Shown in pieces: positions 36,391-45,467 of a stretch of 64,000 bases of DNA. Below the pieces are notes generated by a model that searched no databases, had not been told where the DNA came from, and was given only the letters and a program-made list of their open reading frames with translations. Source of the DNA: Bacillus australimaris (GTDB lineage: Bacteria; Bacillota; Bacilli; Bacillales; Bacillaceae); assembly GCF_001307105.1 (NCBI RefSeq), contig NZ_LGYN01000012.1, positions 124,001 through 188,000 of the forward strand, given 5' to 3'. Every line of letters begins with the position of its first letter. Positions within the stretch are counted from its first letter, which is position 1. Position numbers and translations under genes: made by a program.

Positions 36391-37115
36391 TTCTTTTTAT
36401 CAAGCGGACAGACGAGACAATAATCAAGACTCTCCGATTTTTTCTCAAGCTGATAATACATACAGCAGGTCTTCCGATTAGATGTTTCAAGTAAACTGTC
36501 GTCTAAGTTTAAGCTGTGCTGAAATGGATTTTGCTGTGCTCCAAATACTTCACCAGCCGCCTGCTTCAGATACAGGTAATCCTCCCGTATACGCTGCTTC
36601 ACCGAAGACTCTTCGGCTTCCCGCATCATGCTTCGATAAAGAGAATTGATCCGAACCGCTACATTTTCCCATAAAATACGAGAAGAGAGTTTTGATGTCC
36701 GGTTCAGCACGTCAAAAAGAGGTGTGACACACTCCGTAAACAGCGTGTGCACGACCCTCTCTCTCCACTGTTGTCGATCTCCTTCTAGTGGAACAAACGA
36801 ACACACCGCCTGATCCAATTCAATTTTCCGATCCTCTCTAAATGCACATGCTGCTGGTGAAAACTGATAGACACCGTCATACAGCGTCATCAAGTATAAA
36901 GAGGAACTGACGGCTAAGTAGGCATACCGCTTTGAAAACATAGAGGCTGCCACCGCCAAAGTCGGTGCATGCATGGCTTTCTTTTCAGCCTCTAATAAAC
37001 GCATGACAGATGCTTCTGAAAAAAGCGCAGCAAGTGTGCGATCAGATGTCATTGGTCCACTTTTGATGTGTACCCCAAAATCAAGTAATTCTTTCTCAAC
37101 CCACTCTGGCCTCAT
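36372..37115 (-). CDS. FhuF-like siderophore-iron reductase
   Basis: A 247-residue protein related to the ferric siderophore reductase FhuF. The C-terminal [2Fe-2S] pattern is present: RKTCCMYYQLEKKSE then YCLVCPLDKKKG, giving the CC-x(n)-C-x2-C spacing of that family. It probably reduces iron from imported hydroxamate siderophores in the cytosol. AGGGG precedes the ATG at 37115. It lies 21 bases after the second permease gene as the last gene of the transporter operon. Its last codons form part of the duplicated hairpin at the end of repeat copy 2. Confidence 0.82.
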   Translation of the reverse strand: MRPEWVEKELLDFGVHIKSGPMTSDRTLAALFSEASVMRLLEAEKKAMHAPTLAVAASMFSKRYAYLAVSSSLYLMTLYDGVYQFSPAACAFREDRKIELDQAVCSFVPLEGDRQQWRERVVHTLFTECVTPLFDVLNRTSKLSSRILWENVAVRINSLYRSMMREAEESSVKQRIREDYLYLKQAAGEVFGAQQNPFQHSLNLDDSLLETSNRKTCCMYYQLEKKSESLDYCLVCPLDKKKGTACS

Positions 37116-37136
37116 ATCAAAACCCCTATCCTTCGT

Positions 37137-38174
37137 TTATCGATTTCGCTGTTGATATAACAAATAAATAAAGAATGGTGCACCAATTGCCGCCGTAAAT
37201 ACACCTGCTGGGACATCTAACGGTAGAAAAGCGGTTCTAGCAACAAGATCTGCTAGCATCACGAGAATACTCCCAACTAGCGCAGATGCTGGGACAAGCG
37301 CTATGAAAGAACGTCCGATGATCATCCTTGCGACATGCGGCGCCATAAGTCCAACGAATTCAATACCGCCTGCAAATGCAACTGCAATACCAGCTAATGT
37401 CACACTCATCAGCAGAAAGAATAATCGTTTAGCCTGCACTTTGACTCCGAGACCTGTTGCAAGATCATCTCCAAGTTCTTTCACATTCATCGTTCTTGCT
37501 AATACCATGACAATCGGTAAAATGATCATCACCCAAGGAAGCATCGCCATGACGTCTTTCATCGTGGAACCATATAAACTGCCTGTCAGCCAGATATATG
37601 ATTTTGTCGTTGTCATCGTATCACTAAGAACAAGAGTAAACGTCACACATGCCTTCATAATGGCGGAAATCCCAATTCCCATCAGGACAAGGGTGATTGG
37701 TTTCACTCCTTTTTTCCATGAAAGCAAATAGATGAGGCACGATACCGCAAAAGCACCTGCAATCGCCCATAACGATTGATAAGCAATAGGCACAGTCCCC
37801 ATCCAGAAGACAATGAACATAATAGCACCAAACGAAGCACCACTCGTAATCCCAATGATATCAGGTGAGGCAAGCGGGTTACGGATCAATCCTTGTAAAA
37901 TAAGCCCTGATACCGCAAGCGCTGCCCCAACTAAAACAGCCAGCAGCGTTCGTGGAATTCTCAGCGTATTTAACACGAAGGAATTCCCCTCACCCTGACC
38001 GATTAAATGAAGCAGCACATCCATCGGCGAAATGAACCGGCTTCCCATACTGAGACTGAGAATGAATAAAACAAAGGCAATGGCCGTCAATAAAGATAAA
38101 ATCAAAAACGTCCGCTTTGAAAATTGAAATGAAATGCGCCCGCCCTTAGAACGCACTGTATATGTTTTAGCCAC
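37137..38174 (-). CDS. FecCD-family siderophore ABC permease (YfhA-like)
   Basis: A 345-residue permease with about nine or ten membrane helices. RIPRTLLAVLVGAALAVSG then LILQGLIRNPLASPDIIGI is the FecCD signature, and GGIEFVGLMAPHVARMIIG is the EAA-like loop that contacts the ATPase. It pairs with the upstream permease to form a hetero-dimer. Its ATG overlaps the end of that gene by 8 bases. No ATPase gene is in this cluster, so a shared ATPase such as YusV/FhuC elsewhere is inferred, as for B. subtilis YfiYZ-YfhA. Confidence 0.9.
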   Translation of the reverse strand: MAKTYTVRSKGGRISFQFSKRTFLILSLLTAIAFVLFILSLSMGSRFISPMDVLLHLIGQGEGNSFVLNTLRIPRTLLAVLVGAALAVSGLILQGLIRNPLASPDIIGITSGASFGAIMFIVFWMGTVPIAYQSLWAIAGAFAVSCLIYLLSWKKGVKPITLVLMGIGISAIMKACVTFTLVLSDTMTTTKSYIWLTGSLYGSTMKDVMAMLPWVMIILPIVMVLARTMNVKELGDDLATGLGVKVQAKRLFFLLMSVTLAGIAVAFAGGIEFVGLMAPHVARMIIGRSFIALVPASALVGSILVMLADLVARTAFLPLDVPAGVFTAAIGAPFFIYLLYQQRNR

Positions 38175-39183
38175 CTGTCTTCAACCCCTTGCGCACGAGA
38201 TAAACAAATAGAGGCGCTCCTGCTACCGCCGTCATGACGCCAATCGGCACTTCCTGCGGCATGATCAGAAAACGAGCCGCAAGATCCGCGGCAAGCAAAA
38301 GCGACGCCCCCACAACGGCACAATACGGCAGTACCCAGCGATGGTCAGGCCCGACAAGCTTTTTCACAATATGCGGTACAAGAAAACCAACAAAGCCAAT
38401 TGAACCTGCGACAGCAACGGAACCCCCAGCTAAAAAGACGACGAGTACACCCATCGTGATTTTCAGCAGCAGTGTACGCTGGCCAAGTCCTTTGGCAATA
38501 TCATCCCCTGATAATAGGACATTGATGGAGCGTCCAAGAAGCAGCGCCACAATAGTCGCCCCTAGAATATAAGGCAAAACAGGGATTAACATATCAATAC
38601 TTCTTCCAGACACTGAACCCGCCATCCAAAACAGGATACTTTGAATGGACTGTTCATTCACGATTAAAAGACCTTGTGTAAAGGATGCAAACAGGGCAGA
38701 TATCGCTGCACCTGCAAGGACAATTTTGACTGGCGTCAATCCATCTCTACCAATGGAACCCAATAGAAAAACAAGCATCCCCGCAATGGCCGCGCCTAGA
38801 AAGGCTGTCCACATATAGCCTGTTAACGACTCTGTTGAAAAGAATACAATTGAAATCACGATAAAAAAGAGTCCACCTGCATTAATACCTAATAAATCTG
38901 GCGCCGCTAGCGGATTTCTCGTCAATGCCTGCATCAGTGCACCAGAAATGGCTAGACTTGATCCAACGACTGTTGCGATTAAAGCTCTTGATAATCTGGA
39001 TGTCATGACAATCACACTGTTTGGATCCGATTCATCAAATTGAAGAAACGCATGGATGGTGGCTTTGAGGGAAATCGAGGTTTGCCCAAGGGAAATACTG
39101 AGCATAAAAAAGACCAACATCAATACGATGAATCCAGCAAATAGCAGTGCCTTGCTCGAATCCTTTTTTAATAAACTTCTCAT
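38167..39183 (-). CDS. FecCD-family siderophore ABC permease (YfiZ-like)
   Basis: A 338-residue membrane permease. SRLSRALIATVVGSSLAISG then ALMQALTRNPLAAPDLLGI is the FecCD signature, and GSIGFVGFLVPHIVKKLVG is the ATPase-contact loop. The paired permease follows with an 8-base overlap. It is preceded by an attenuator-like hairpin after the binding-protein gene, which may lower permease output relative to the binding protein. Substrate assignment (schizokinen-type hydroxamate) is by similarity to YfiYZ-YfhA only. Confidence 0.9.
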   Translation of the reverse strand: MRSLLKKDSSKALLFAGFIVLMLVFFMLSISLGQTSISLKATIHAFLQFDESDPNSVIVMTSRLSRALIATVVGSSLAISGALMQALTRNPLAAPDLLGINAGGLFFIVISIVFFSTESLTGYMWTAFLGAAIAGMLVFLLGSIGRDGLTPVKIVLAGAAISALFASFTQGLLIVNEQSIQSILFWMAGSVSGRSIDMLIPVLPYILGATIVALLLGRSINVLLSGDDIAKGLGQRTLLLKITMGVLVVFLAGGSVAVAGSIGFVGFLVPHIVKKLVGPDHRWVLPYCAVVGASLLLAADLAARFLIMPQEVPIGVMTAVAGAPLFVYLVRKGLKTGG

Positions 39184-39210
39184 CTGATTCCCGCTTTCAA
39201 TCTTTTATGG

Positions 39211-39243
39211 AAAAAGGAGAAAATGGTTTTTCACATTTTCTCC
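39211..39243 (-). terminator. Intercistronic attenuator after the siderophore-binding protein gene
   Basis: On the minus strand GGAGAAAATG / CATTTTCTCC with an 8-base loop is followed by TTTTT, between the lipoprotein and permease genes. It may act as a partial terminator or an mRNA stabiliser. Confidence 0.75.
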
Positions 39244-39253
39244 TCTGCTATAC

Positions 39254-40207
39254 TTATTTATCAAGTCCTAGACGATCATAAATATCATCAAGCATCATGT
39301 TTGCAGCGATGATACCGCCTGCCATGTTCCAAGTGATTTCATCGACTTTATGCACTTGTTTCGCTTTTACTGCGTCAAGCTGCTTCCATAAAGGATGACT
39401 TGTCCACTCTTTATATGCTTTTTCAACTGCTTTATCCTGATCATCCATAAAGTAATAGATCACATCTGCATCCATTTGTGGAATGCTCTCTTTGTCTGTA
39501 AGTGTAATGATATCTTGCTTTTTATCTTTGACATTTTTAGGACCTTCAAAGCCTAGCTCTGTTAAAATTGACCCCGCAAAACCAGTTTGATAGATTCTTG
39601 CATGATCTGCACGGAAGTTCACCACAGACACACTCATTGGCCAGTTTTTAATGTCTTTCTTCGCTTTTTCTTTGAAGTCAGCGACGCGGTCATCCCACTT
39701 CGTTAGCAATTCTTTTGATTTATCTTGCTTGTTTAACGCTTCACCCATTAGATTCACTGTGTCTTTGAAAGTGAACACTGTTTCTGTTGCAACAGTTGGA
39801 GCGATTTCTTTTAGCTGATCAAAAATTTGCTCGTGGCGGATTTTTGATGCAATGATCAAATCCGGCTTTAGCTTTTCAATTTCTTCTAAGTTTGGCTGTG
39901 TTTCCTGCCCAACAATTTTGACACCCTTTAAATCATCTCTTAAATATTTATACGTAGGTGCTTCAAGCCAAGATTCTACAACACCCACTGGTTTAATGCC
40001 CATAGCGACGGCTGCATCCGTTGCTCCTTGGTACAGCGTCACCACACGTTTAGGCGATCCTTTAATTTCAGTTGAACCGATAGCGCTTTCAACGGTTCTT
40101 GTTTTCTCTTTACTATCTGACTTGCCTTCACTGCTATTGCTGCCGCAAGCCGCTAGTAAAACGATGGAGAGCACAACTAGCAATGACCAGAAAGATTTTT
40201 TGAACAT
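39254..40207 (-). CDS. Iron-siderophore-binding lipoprotein (YfiY-like)
   Basis: A 317-residue substrate-binding protein of the ferri-siderophore ABC class. The lipobox is LLAAC (cysteine near residue 21), followed by a low-complexity S/K/E linker. The periplasmic-binding fold includes KRVVTLYQGATDAAVAMGIKPVG and the C-terminal VDEITWNMAGGIIAANMMLDDIY, both typical of the YfiY family that takes schizokinen/arthrobactin. The ATG at 40207 follows AGGTGAGG; the GTG at 40216 lies within that site. A Fur box lies just upstream, so the operon is iron-repressed. Confidence 0.92.
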   Translation of the reverse strand: MFKKSFWSLLVVLSIVLLAACGSNSSEGKSDSKEKTRTVESAIGSTEIKGSPKRVVTLYQGATDAAVAMGIKPVGVVESWLEAPTYKYLRDDLKGVKIVGQETQPNLEEIEKLKPDLIIASKIRHEQIFDQLKEIAPTVATETVFTFKDTVNLMGEALNKQDKSKELLTKWDDRVADFKEKAKKDIKNWPMSVSVVNFRADHARIYQTGFAGSILTELGFEGPKNVKDKKQDIITLTDKESIPQMDADVIYYFMDDQDKAVEKAYKEWTSHPLWKQLDAVKAKQVHKVDEITWNMAGGIIAANMMLDDIYDRLGLDK

Positions 40208-40246
40208 GTACCTCACCTATCCATTCTATATGTAGTCATTTCGTTT

Positions 40247-40265
40247 GATAACGATTCTCATTATC
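40247..40265 (-). promoter_or_regulatory. Fur box upstream of the siderophore operon
   Basis: GATAACGATTCTCATTATC matches the 19-base Fur consensus GATAATGATAATCATTATC at 16 positions. It lies 40 bases before the lipoprotein start, where it would cover the promoter. Confidence 0.85.
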
Positions 40266-40343
40266 ACATTATGATTTTATCATAGAAAAGGATGGTGTCA
40301 ATGTAAATTTTTAAGAAAATGGGAGAGTATTGACTAGTTGTTC

Positions 40344-41258
40344 TTATGAAATAGGATGATTCCACATTTGGATGGTGCTGCCAATCTGTTTTCCTGCTTC
40401 TAGTAAAACCGACAAATGGGTGTGCCCTTCCAGCACTTGATAGACTGATTGTTTTTTGATAATTGGTTCCTTCGGCAACTCATGATAGGAGAGAAATGTC
40501 TCGATGTCATACAACTCATCTTCGCTGCCTACAAACATGCCATACGGCCGATCCATCTTCGTAAATTGTTTTTTAGGCGCAGATGAGGTTAAGGCAATAG
40601 ATAGATTGACAGTGATGGCTGTCAATAGAAGCGGATCCTGCTCAACCACCCATGCAGGATAATGAAAACGTACGGCTTCAGAATGACTCATCAGACTCCC
40701 TTTGGTCATCGCAGACAGAATAAATTTCCATACTTGAACGGTGGCAAAAGGAATTTGATCAGCCCTTGCAGTGCCTGACTTATAGCCAAATTCAGGTGCG
40801 ATAAAAAAGTAACCGTCCACTTCTCTTTTTTCGGGCCAAGATATGTAGTTCAGCAGCAGGCCCGCTCCAGATGAATGACCGCAAAGATACATGGCTCCTT
40901 TATTCTCCTGTTTGATGGCATCTACAACTTGCGAAATATCTTGCCATACATCCGTAACACTAGGTGTATCCCCTTTTTTTCCTTGTGAATGGCCATGGCC
41001 TCTTAGGTCGAGTAAAAACGTATTCACATGAAAATCATGTTGCAGCGTATAGGCGATATGCTCATACCCAGCCAAACTGTGAGCGCCTCCGCCATGAATC
41101 AAAATCACATTGGCCTGCGACTTCTTTTCTGATAAAAATGGATAATACGCAAGGCTTGTACCATCATGTGATGAAATGTATTGTCTTTCTGGAATATGTA
41201 CAGGGGCTGCCTGCTGCATACTTGTAAACGAGAATGGTTCTGTCTTGGTGTGTCTCAA
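40344..41258 (-). CDS. Alpha/beta-hydrolase
   Basis: A 304-residue alpha/beta-fold hydrolase of the monoglyceride-lipase/lysophospholipase-like kind. VILIHGGGAHSLAGYEHIA carries the oxyanion hole; LLDLRGHGHSQG is family-typical; the nucleophile is in CGHSSGAGLLL; and EGHTHLSVLLEAG provides the histidine. There is no signal peptide. The start is a TTG at 41258 with GGAG 9 bases upstream. It is a single gene between the siderophore operon and psiE-like yrkR. The substrate is unknown. Confidence 0.83.
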   Translation of the reverse strand: MRHTKTEPFSFTSMQQAAPVHIPERQYISSHDGTSLAYYPFLSEKKSQANVILIHGGGAHSLAGYEHIAYTLQHDFHVNTFLLDLRGHGHSQGKKGDTPSVTDVWQDISQVVDAIKQENKGAMYLCGHSSGAGLLLNYISWPEKREVDGYFFIAPEFGYKSGTARADQIPFATVQVWKFILSAMTKGSLMSHSEAVRFHYPAWVVEQDPLLLTAITVNLSIALTSSAPKKQFTKMDRPYGMFVGSEDELYDIETFLSYHELPKEPIIKKQSVYQVLEGHTHLSVLLEAGKQIGSTIQMWNHPIS

Positions 41259-41449
41259 TTGATTTCGCTCCTTCAGCCAGAAATGAGAATGACTAAGCCG
41301 AATTAGTCATCCTCTTTCCTGCATCCTATTCATTCATATCCTTCTGAGGGAAGGTCTTACGTTTTCTAAAGCATACCATAAGTACATGTCAATCAAGTCG
41401 GTGCTTTGTAAAACACCTTTCATCCTACTGTACATCTCTTTATGAATGA

Positions 41450-41480
41450 ACAAAAGACGAACGTCCACCGTTCGTCTTCT
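41450..41480 (-). terminator. Terminator of the yrkPQR genes
   Basis: On the minus strand AAGACGAACG / CGTTCGTCTT with a 5-base loop is followed by TTG, just after the yrkR stop. Confidence 0.78.
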
Positions 41481-41484
41481 TTCC

Positions 41485-41913
41485 TTACTTCACTTCCTCA
41501 TGCTCTTGAGCAGCATCTCTTTTGCTCGCGATAAAGAGTGCACAGGTCATGGCAAGAATGGCCAGCGCCCACCAGAACGTCGATACTGCCTCTTCATGAT
41601 CAATGATAATCAAACGAATGACAGCTGTGATCCCAATATATATAAAGTATCGAAGCGGAAAATGAAAGTTGGATTTAAAGTATTTAATAATTAAGGCAAT
41701 AAACTCAAAGTACATAAAGAAGATCAGCAGTTCTCCAAGCATTCCGTAATAGCTTTCTCCTTTGTTGAACAGTGTCTTATAAACAAATTGGACAATGTAC
41801 CATGTTTCACTGATTAAGAGAACGCTTAAAGCGATGGCCAAAAAGAACAGACAGATATTGAGAAGGCCTTGCAAGAGATCAGGTATTTTTTGGAAATTTT
41901 TGAATCGTTTCAT
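41485..41913 (-). CDS. yrkR: PsiE-family membrane protein (YrkR-like)
   Basis: A 142-residue membrane protein of the phosphate-starvation-inducible PsiE family, with four helices (about 12-38, 55-78, 87-106 and 110-130) and a charged C-terminus. GELLIFFMYFEFIALIIKYF and HFPLRYFIYIGITAVIRLIII are family hallmarks. Function is unknown in any species. The ATG at 41913 has GGAGAG about 10 bases upstream; the ATG at 41943 lacks a ribosome site. It follows the histidine-kinase gene, giving the same yrkP-yrkQ-yrkR order as B. subtilis. Confidence 0.87.
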   Translation of the reverse strand: MKRFKNFQKIPDLLQGLLNICLFFLAIALSVLLISETWYIVQFVYKTLFNKGESYYGMLGELLIFFMYFEFIALIIKYFKSNFHFPLRYFIYIGITAVIRLIIIDHEEAVSTFWWALAILAMTCALFIASKRDAAQEHEEVK

Positions 41914-41950
41914 TGGGTCGTCTCTCCATTCCAGTATATTCATTTGTTGT

Positions 41951-43258
41951 TTACATTTTGATGTTCCAAAATCGGAGCACGATGTAGTAAGTATCGTTCC
42001 TTTCTATACTTTCAAACTGCCCATGCATGCGGGTCATCATTCGTTTGATGCTTCGTTCACCAAGTCCATTGCTTTCCGGCGTGAGCTTTGTCTCTTTTAT
42101 CGCATTGCAGATATGGATCTCAAAGATTTCTTGATCGGATAAAAACGTGAGATGAATATCCTTTTTGGGATCTGCGTATTTCCGTAAATTGGACATCACA
42201 TTATCAAATACTCGGCCAAGCAGCTCGACATTCACATTGATAGAACTGTCAGGCAGCTCTCCTAAAAGATGAACCTTAAACTTCTCTTGATGCAGAATAA
42301 CCACCTGATCTGACAGGAGATCGTAAATCACCTCTTTGACTGCAACGGTCTCAAGCTCAGATTCATGTTCTTTATCCAGCAGAAAATAGGCAAACAGATT
42401 GTCAGACAGATTTTTTAATTGCAGTGCTTTCCCGTAGGCACTCGCTATATATTGATCTTTACGGGTATCCGCTCCAGTCTCCTCTTTTTTCGCAAACTCC
42501 AGATTCATCATCAGCGATGTCAGCGGTGTCCTCATATCATGGGACATTTCGGTGACCAAGCTGCGGCTCTCTTCTTGCAGCTCATCAATGGCTTGAAGCT
42601 TGTCCAAAAAGGCTTTTCGCAGATCCTCAATACTTTTGGCAATCATCGCTAATTCATCATGCCCTTTTACCGTCATCTCATAGTCCAGCTCTCCGCCTTC
42701 AAGAATATGAATCTCTTGATGAATCATTTGCAGGTAGCGCAGACTTCTGCGAATGCCAAGAAGAACAATGAGGAGAAATATAAGCGTTGCCCCGAGCAGC
42801 TCCAGTGTAAAGGCAAGATCGTGGTAACGAGATGAATAGAAACCATCCACCATGACGCGGCCTTTACCGTCGCTAAACTGAATCGGATACGAATGATGCC
42901 TAGCGTACTGGGTCATCCTTTCTTTTCCGTACGCCGATTCATCGGCAGCGGAATAAATAGAGTCATATTGCAGCACTTGATCCTTGAAGATGGTCAAATT
43001 AATGTAATTCTCTTTTTTCACCCACTCGCCAAACGCATTTCGATCCGTTGAAGACAGCTCATTCTCAGACACGTAGCGGCTGAATTTTTGAATATACTCG
43101 GCTGACTCCTGCTCGTAATACTCGTCCGAACTCAAATATCCATCAATCAAATCATTGGTGATCTTTTGCAGCGTCAAAAAGACAATACCACTTACGATGG
43201 CAGCCGCCAAAATCAACAGAGCCAGCTTTTTGGCCAGTGTATATTTACGTTGTGCCAA
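41951..43258 (-). CDS. yrkQ: Sensor histidine kinase (YrkQ-like)
   Basis: A 435-residue membrane sensor: helix 1 near residues 10-32, an extracellular domain of about 110 residues, helix 2 near 150-172, a HAMP region, the H-box EMSHDMRTPLTSLMMNLEFA, and an ATPase domain with GRVFDNVMSNLRKYAD and NGLGERSIKRMM. The start is a TTG at 43258 with AAGAGG 9 bases upstream, inside the end of the response-regulator gene; the two overlap by 14 bases and are coupled. The signal is unknown. The partner is YrkP. Confidence 0.88.
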   Translation of the reverse strand: MAQRKYTLAKKLALLILAAAIVSGIVFLTLQKITNDLIDGYLSSDEYYEQESAEYIQKFSRYVSENELSSTDRNAFGEWVKKENYINLTIFKDQVLQYDSIYSAADESAYGKERMTQYARHHSYPIQFSDGKGRVMVDGFYSSRYHDLAFTLELLGATLIFLLIVLLGIRRSLRYLQMIHQEIHILEGGELDYEMTVKGHDELAMIAKSIEDLRKAFLDKLQAIDELQEESRSLVTEMSHDMRTPLTSLMMNLEFAKKEETGADTRKDQYIASAYGKALQLKNLSDNLFAYFLLDKEHESELETVAVKEVIYDLLSDQVVILHQEKFKVHLLGELPDSSINVNVELLGRVFDNVMSNLRKYADPKKDIHLTFLSDQEIFEIHICNAIKETKLTPESNGLGERSIKRMMTRMHGQFESIERNDTYYIVLRFWNIKM

Positions 43259-43940
43259 ATCGATATCCTCTTCCCCATTCAGTTTTGATATATACAGGAC
43301 GCGCAGGATCATCTTCAATTTTGGCACGAAGCTTTCGAATATGCACCATCACCGTATTGTTGGAACAATAGAAATAGGGCTGCCCCCACACGCTTTCATA
43401 AATATTTTGAGCAGAAAATATTTTGTTTCGCCTGCTCATAAGCAGCTTTAACATCCGATATTCTAGATCAGACAGCTTAATTTGCTGGCTTTCTTTCCAT
43501 ACTTCATTAAATTCTTCACTTACCCTCAGCTTACCACCAACAAGAAAGGTCTCTTCCTGCTCCTTCTTTTCCTGATAGACGGTGTACCTGCGTAATTGTG
43601 CAATGACTCTAGCATGAAGCTCCTCTTCTGAGAAGGGCTTGGTCATATAATCATCCCCACCGGCAAGTAATCCTTCCGTTTTATCGAATGTGCTCGACTT
43701 GGCTGTCAAAAATAGAATGGGAACGTTAGATGAGGCTCTTATGTGCTGGCATGTTTCGATGCCTGAGAGCCCCGGCATCATCACATCTAAAATCACCAAA
43801 TCGAGCGAATCATCCACAAGCTTCAATGCTTGCTCGCCATTCATCGCTCTTAGCACCTCATATCCTGCACGTATAAGGGATTCCAGCAGAAGGTCACCAA
43901 TATCCTGATCATCTTCTACGACTAATATTCGATGGGTCAT
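43245..43940 (-). CDS. yrkP: OmpR-family response regulator (YrkP-like)
   Basis: A 231-residue response regulator. The receiver domain (1-118) has the acidic pair ED at 9-10, phosphoacceptor D52 in LVILDVMMPG, and K102-region DDYMTKPF. The DNA-binding winged helix (about 130-231) ends VYIKTEWGRGYRF. The ATG at 43940 follows GAGGTG at 7 bases; the GTG at 43949 overlaps that site. It is divergent from the DUF418 gene yrkO, which in B. subtilis belongs to its regulon. Confidence 0.9.
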   Translation of the reverse strand: MTHRILVVEDDQDIGDLLLESLIRAGYEVLRAMNGEQALKLVDDSLDLVILDVMMPGLSGIETCQHIRASSNVPILFLTAKSSTFDKTEGLLAGGDDYMTKPFSEEELHARVIAQLRRYTVYQEKKEQEETFLVGGKLRVSEEFNEVWKESQQIKLSDLEYRMLKLLMSRRNKIFSAQNIYESVWGQPYFYCSNNTVMVHIRKLRAKIEDDPARPVYIKTEWGRGYRFGTT

Positions 43941-44190
43941 GCCTCTCACCTCATGAAATGTGATGCTCTTTCTTTTATGTCTTTACTATATATCATCTAG
44001 CTATGTGAAAAGATACAGCATAAACCTTAACAGTTTATGAATTTAAGAATCCGCCATCAAATAGACACATTTATTTCCAAAAATTCACTTCTTCATAATT
44101 TGTTAAGAATTGATCTATATATTGATTCATTGTAAGGATCAATGGTTCGATCCAAATCACATTTATCATAACAGGAAAAGGGGCATGGGT
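43941..44190. promoter_or_regulatory. Divergent control region of yrkP and yrkO
   Basis: This 250-base gap holds TTAAGAAT direct repeats (near 44042-44049 and 44102-44109) and a related CTTAACAG upstream of the first. Direct repeats of this kind are plausible sites for the YrkP regulator; no consensus is known to me with certainty. Confidence 0.4.
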
Positions 44191-45396
44191 ATGAATGCAA
44201 ACAAAGTAGCACACGGACAACCGACGAGTGTGCGGGAAAGGGTTCATTTCTTGGATATCGTACGAGGGTTCGCCTTAATGGGGATTATTCTAGTCAATTA
44301 CTTTTTGATTGTGGATTCGGCCAAGGGATTGGACATGGAGTCAAATGATGTCTTTCACAATGTGGTGAATTGGTTTGCCTCGGGGAAATTCATTACACTG
44401 TTTTCCTTTCTATTCGGGGTTGGTTTTATGATTTTTATGGACCGAGCTGCTCAGAAGGTGGACAGCCCAACCAAGCTGTTTGCCCGCAGATTAACCATTC
44501 TCTTAGGATTTGGCCTTCTGCATTTGACCTTTGTTTGGATTGGTGACATTTTGGCCTATTATGCAGTCGCTGGCTTTTTATTGCTTTTCTTTTACAAACG
44601 AACAGCCAAAACCATCCTTTACTGGCTGATCACACTCTTTGTGATTCAATTGCTCACACCTATTTTTACGATGCTGCTAAGTAATATTAGTACAAGATCA
44701 TCAGGAAAGCCGGATTTTGCCGTTTTTGATTTGACCAGCCACAACAGTCTGACTTATTTAGCATCGATTGGTGACCGGTGGACAGATATGGTCACGATGG
44801 CTTCCAGTTCTTTTTCCACCGTCTATTCTATGTTCTTCATGTTTTTACTTGGTGTTTATTTTGTGAAAATGGAGTTTTTCAAAAACATGGAGGCGAAAAA
44901 AGCGATTTGGAATCGCATTTGGATCATTTTCGCAATCGCGTTTCTGATTACACAGTGCAGCACGATCCTAGCAGTGGTCAATCCTTTTGAAAATACACTG
45001 TGGTTGAACATCGCCCCTGTCCTTGAACAAAATGGGGGGTTAACTGGCAGTATGTTCTACATGAGTACACTTGCGATGCTGTTTCTGCATGTTCCTCAGC
45101 TGCGAGATGCTTTGATGGTCTTTACCAAAGTCGGACGGATGTCGTTGACCTGTTATTTGCTTCACTCCATCATTGGCACAATGCTATTTCTGAAATACGG
45201 AGCCGGACTTGCCAATCATCTTCAGCCAGCTGGCACGTTTATGATTGGACTGGGGATTTATGTCTTCCTAGTGCTCTTCAGTACGCTATGGTTAAAGCGG
45301 TTTAAATATGGCCCTATGGAGTTTATCTGGCGTCAGCTGACGTATGGGAAGGTTGATGATAAATCGAAAACAAGCACAATGCATGTGGCGAAGTAA
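44191..45396 (+). CDS. yrkO: DUF418 membrane protein (YrkO-like)
   Basis: A 401-residue membrane protein of the DUF418 family with about ten helices. [20 protein letters not shown] at the N-terminus and the C-terminal DUF418 region [17 protein letters not shown] then [13 protein letters not shown] are typical. The role is unknown; members often sit beside two-component systems. The ATG at 44191 has AAGGGG 7 bases upstream, while the ATG two codons earlier abuts the site. It is divergent from yrkP and ends in a clear terminator. Confidence 0.88.
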   Translation: MNANKVAHGQPTSVRERVHFLDIVRGFALMGIILVNYFLIVDSAKGLDMESNDVFHNVVNWFASGKFITLFSFLFGVGFMIFMDRAAQKVDSPTKLFARRLTILLGFGLLHLTFVWIGDILAYYAVAGFLLLFFYKRTAKTILYWLITLFVIQLLTPIFTMLLSNISTRSSGKPDFAVFDLTSHNSLTYLASIGDRWTDMVTMASSSFSTVYSMFFMFLLGVYFVKMEFFKNMEAKKAIWNRIWIIFAIAFLITQCSTILAVVNPFENTLWLNIAPVLEQNGGLTGSMFYMSTLAMLFLHVPQLRDALMVFTKVGRMSLTCYLLHSIIGTMLFLKYGAGLANHLQPAGTFMIGLGIYVFLVLFSTLWLKRFKYGPMEFIWRQLTYGKVDDKSKTSTMHVAK

Positions 45397-45410
45397 CTGA
45401 CATAATAGTA

Positions 45411-45441
45411 GTTAAAAGGCGAACTTTAGTGGTTCGCCTTT
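45411..45441 (+). terminator. Terminator of yrkO
   Basis: AAAGGCGAAC / GTTCGCCTTT with a 7-base loop, 18 bases after the yrkO stop. The A- and T-ends allow it to serve the convergent regulator gene too. Confidence 0.82.
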
Positions 45442-45467
45442 GCTGTAGTATATTAGTTTTTTGTGAT

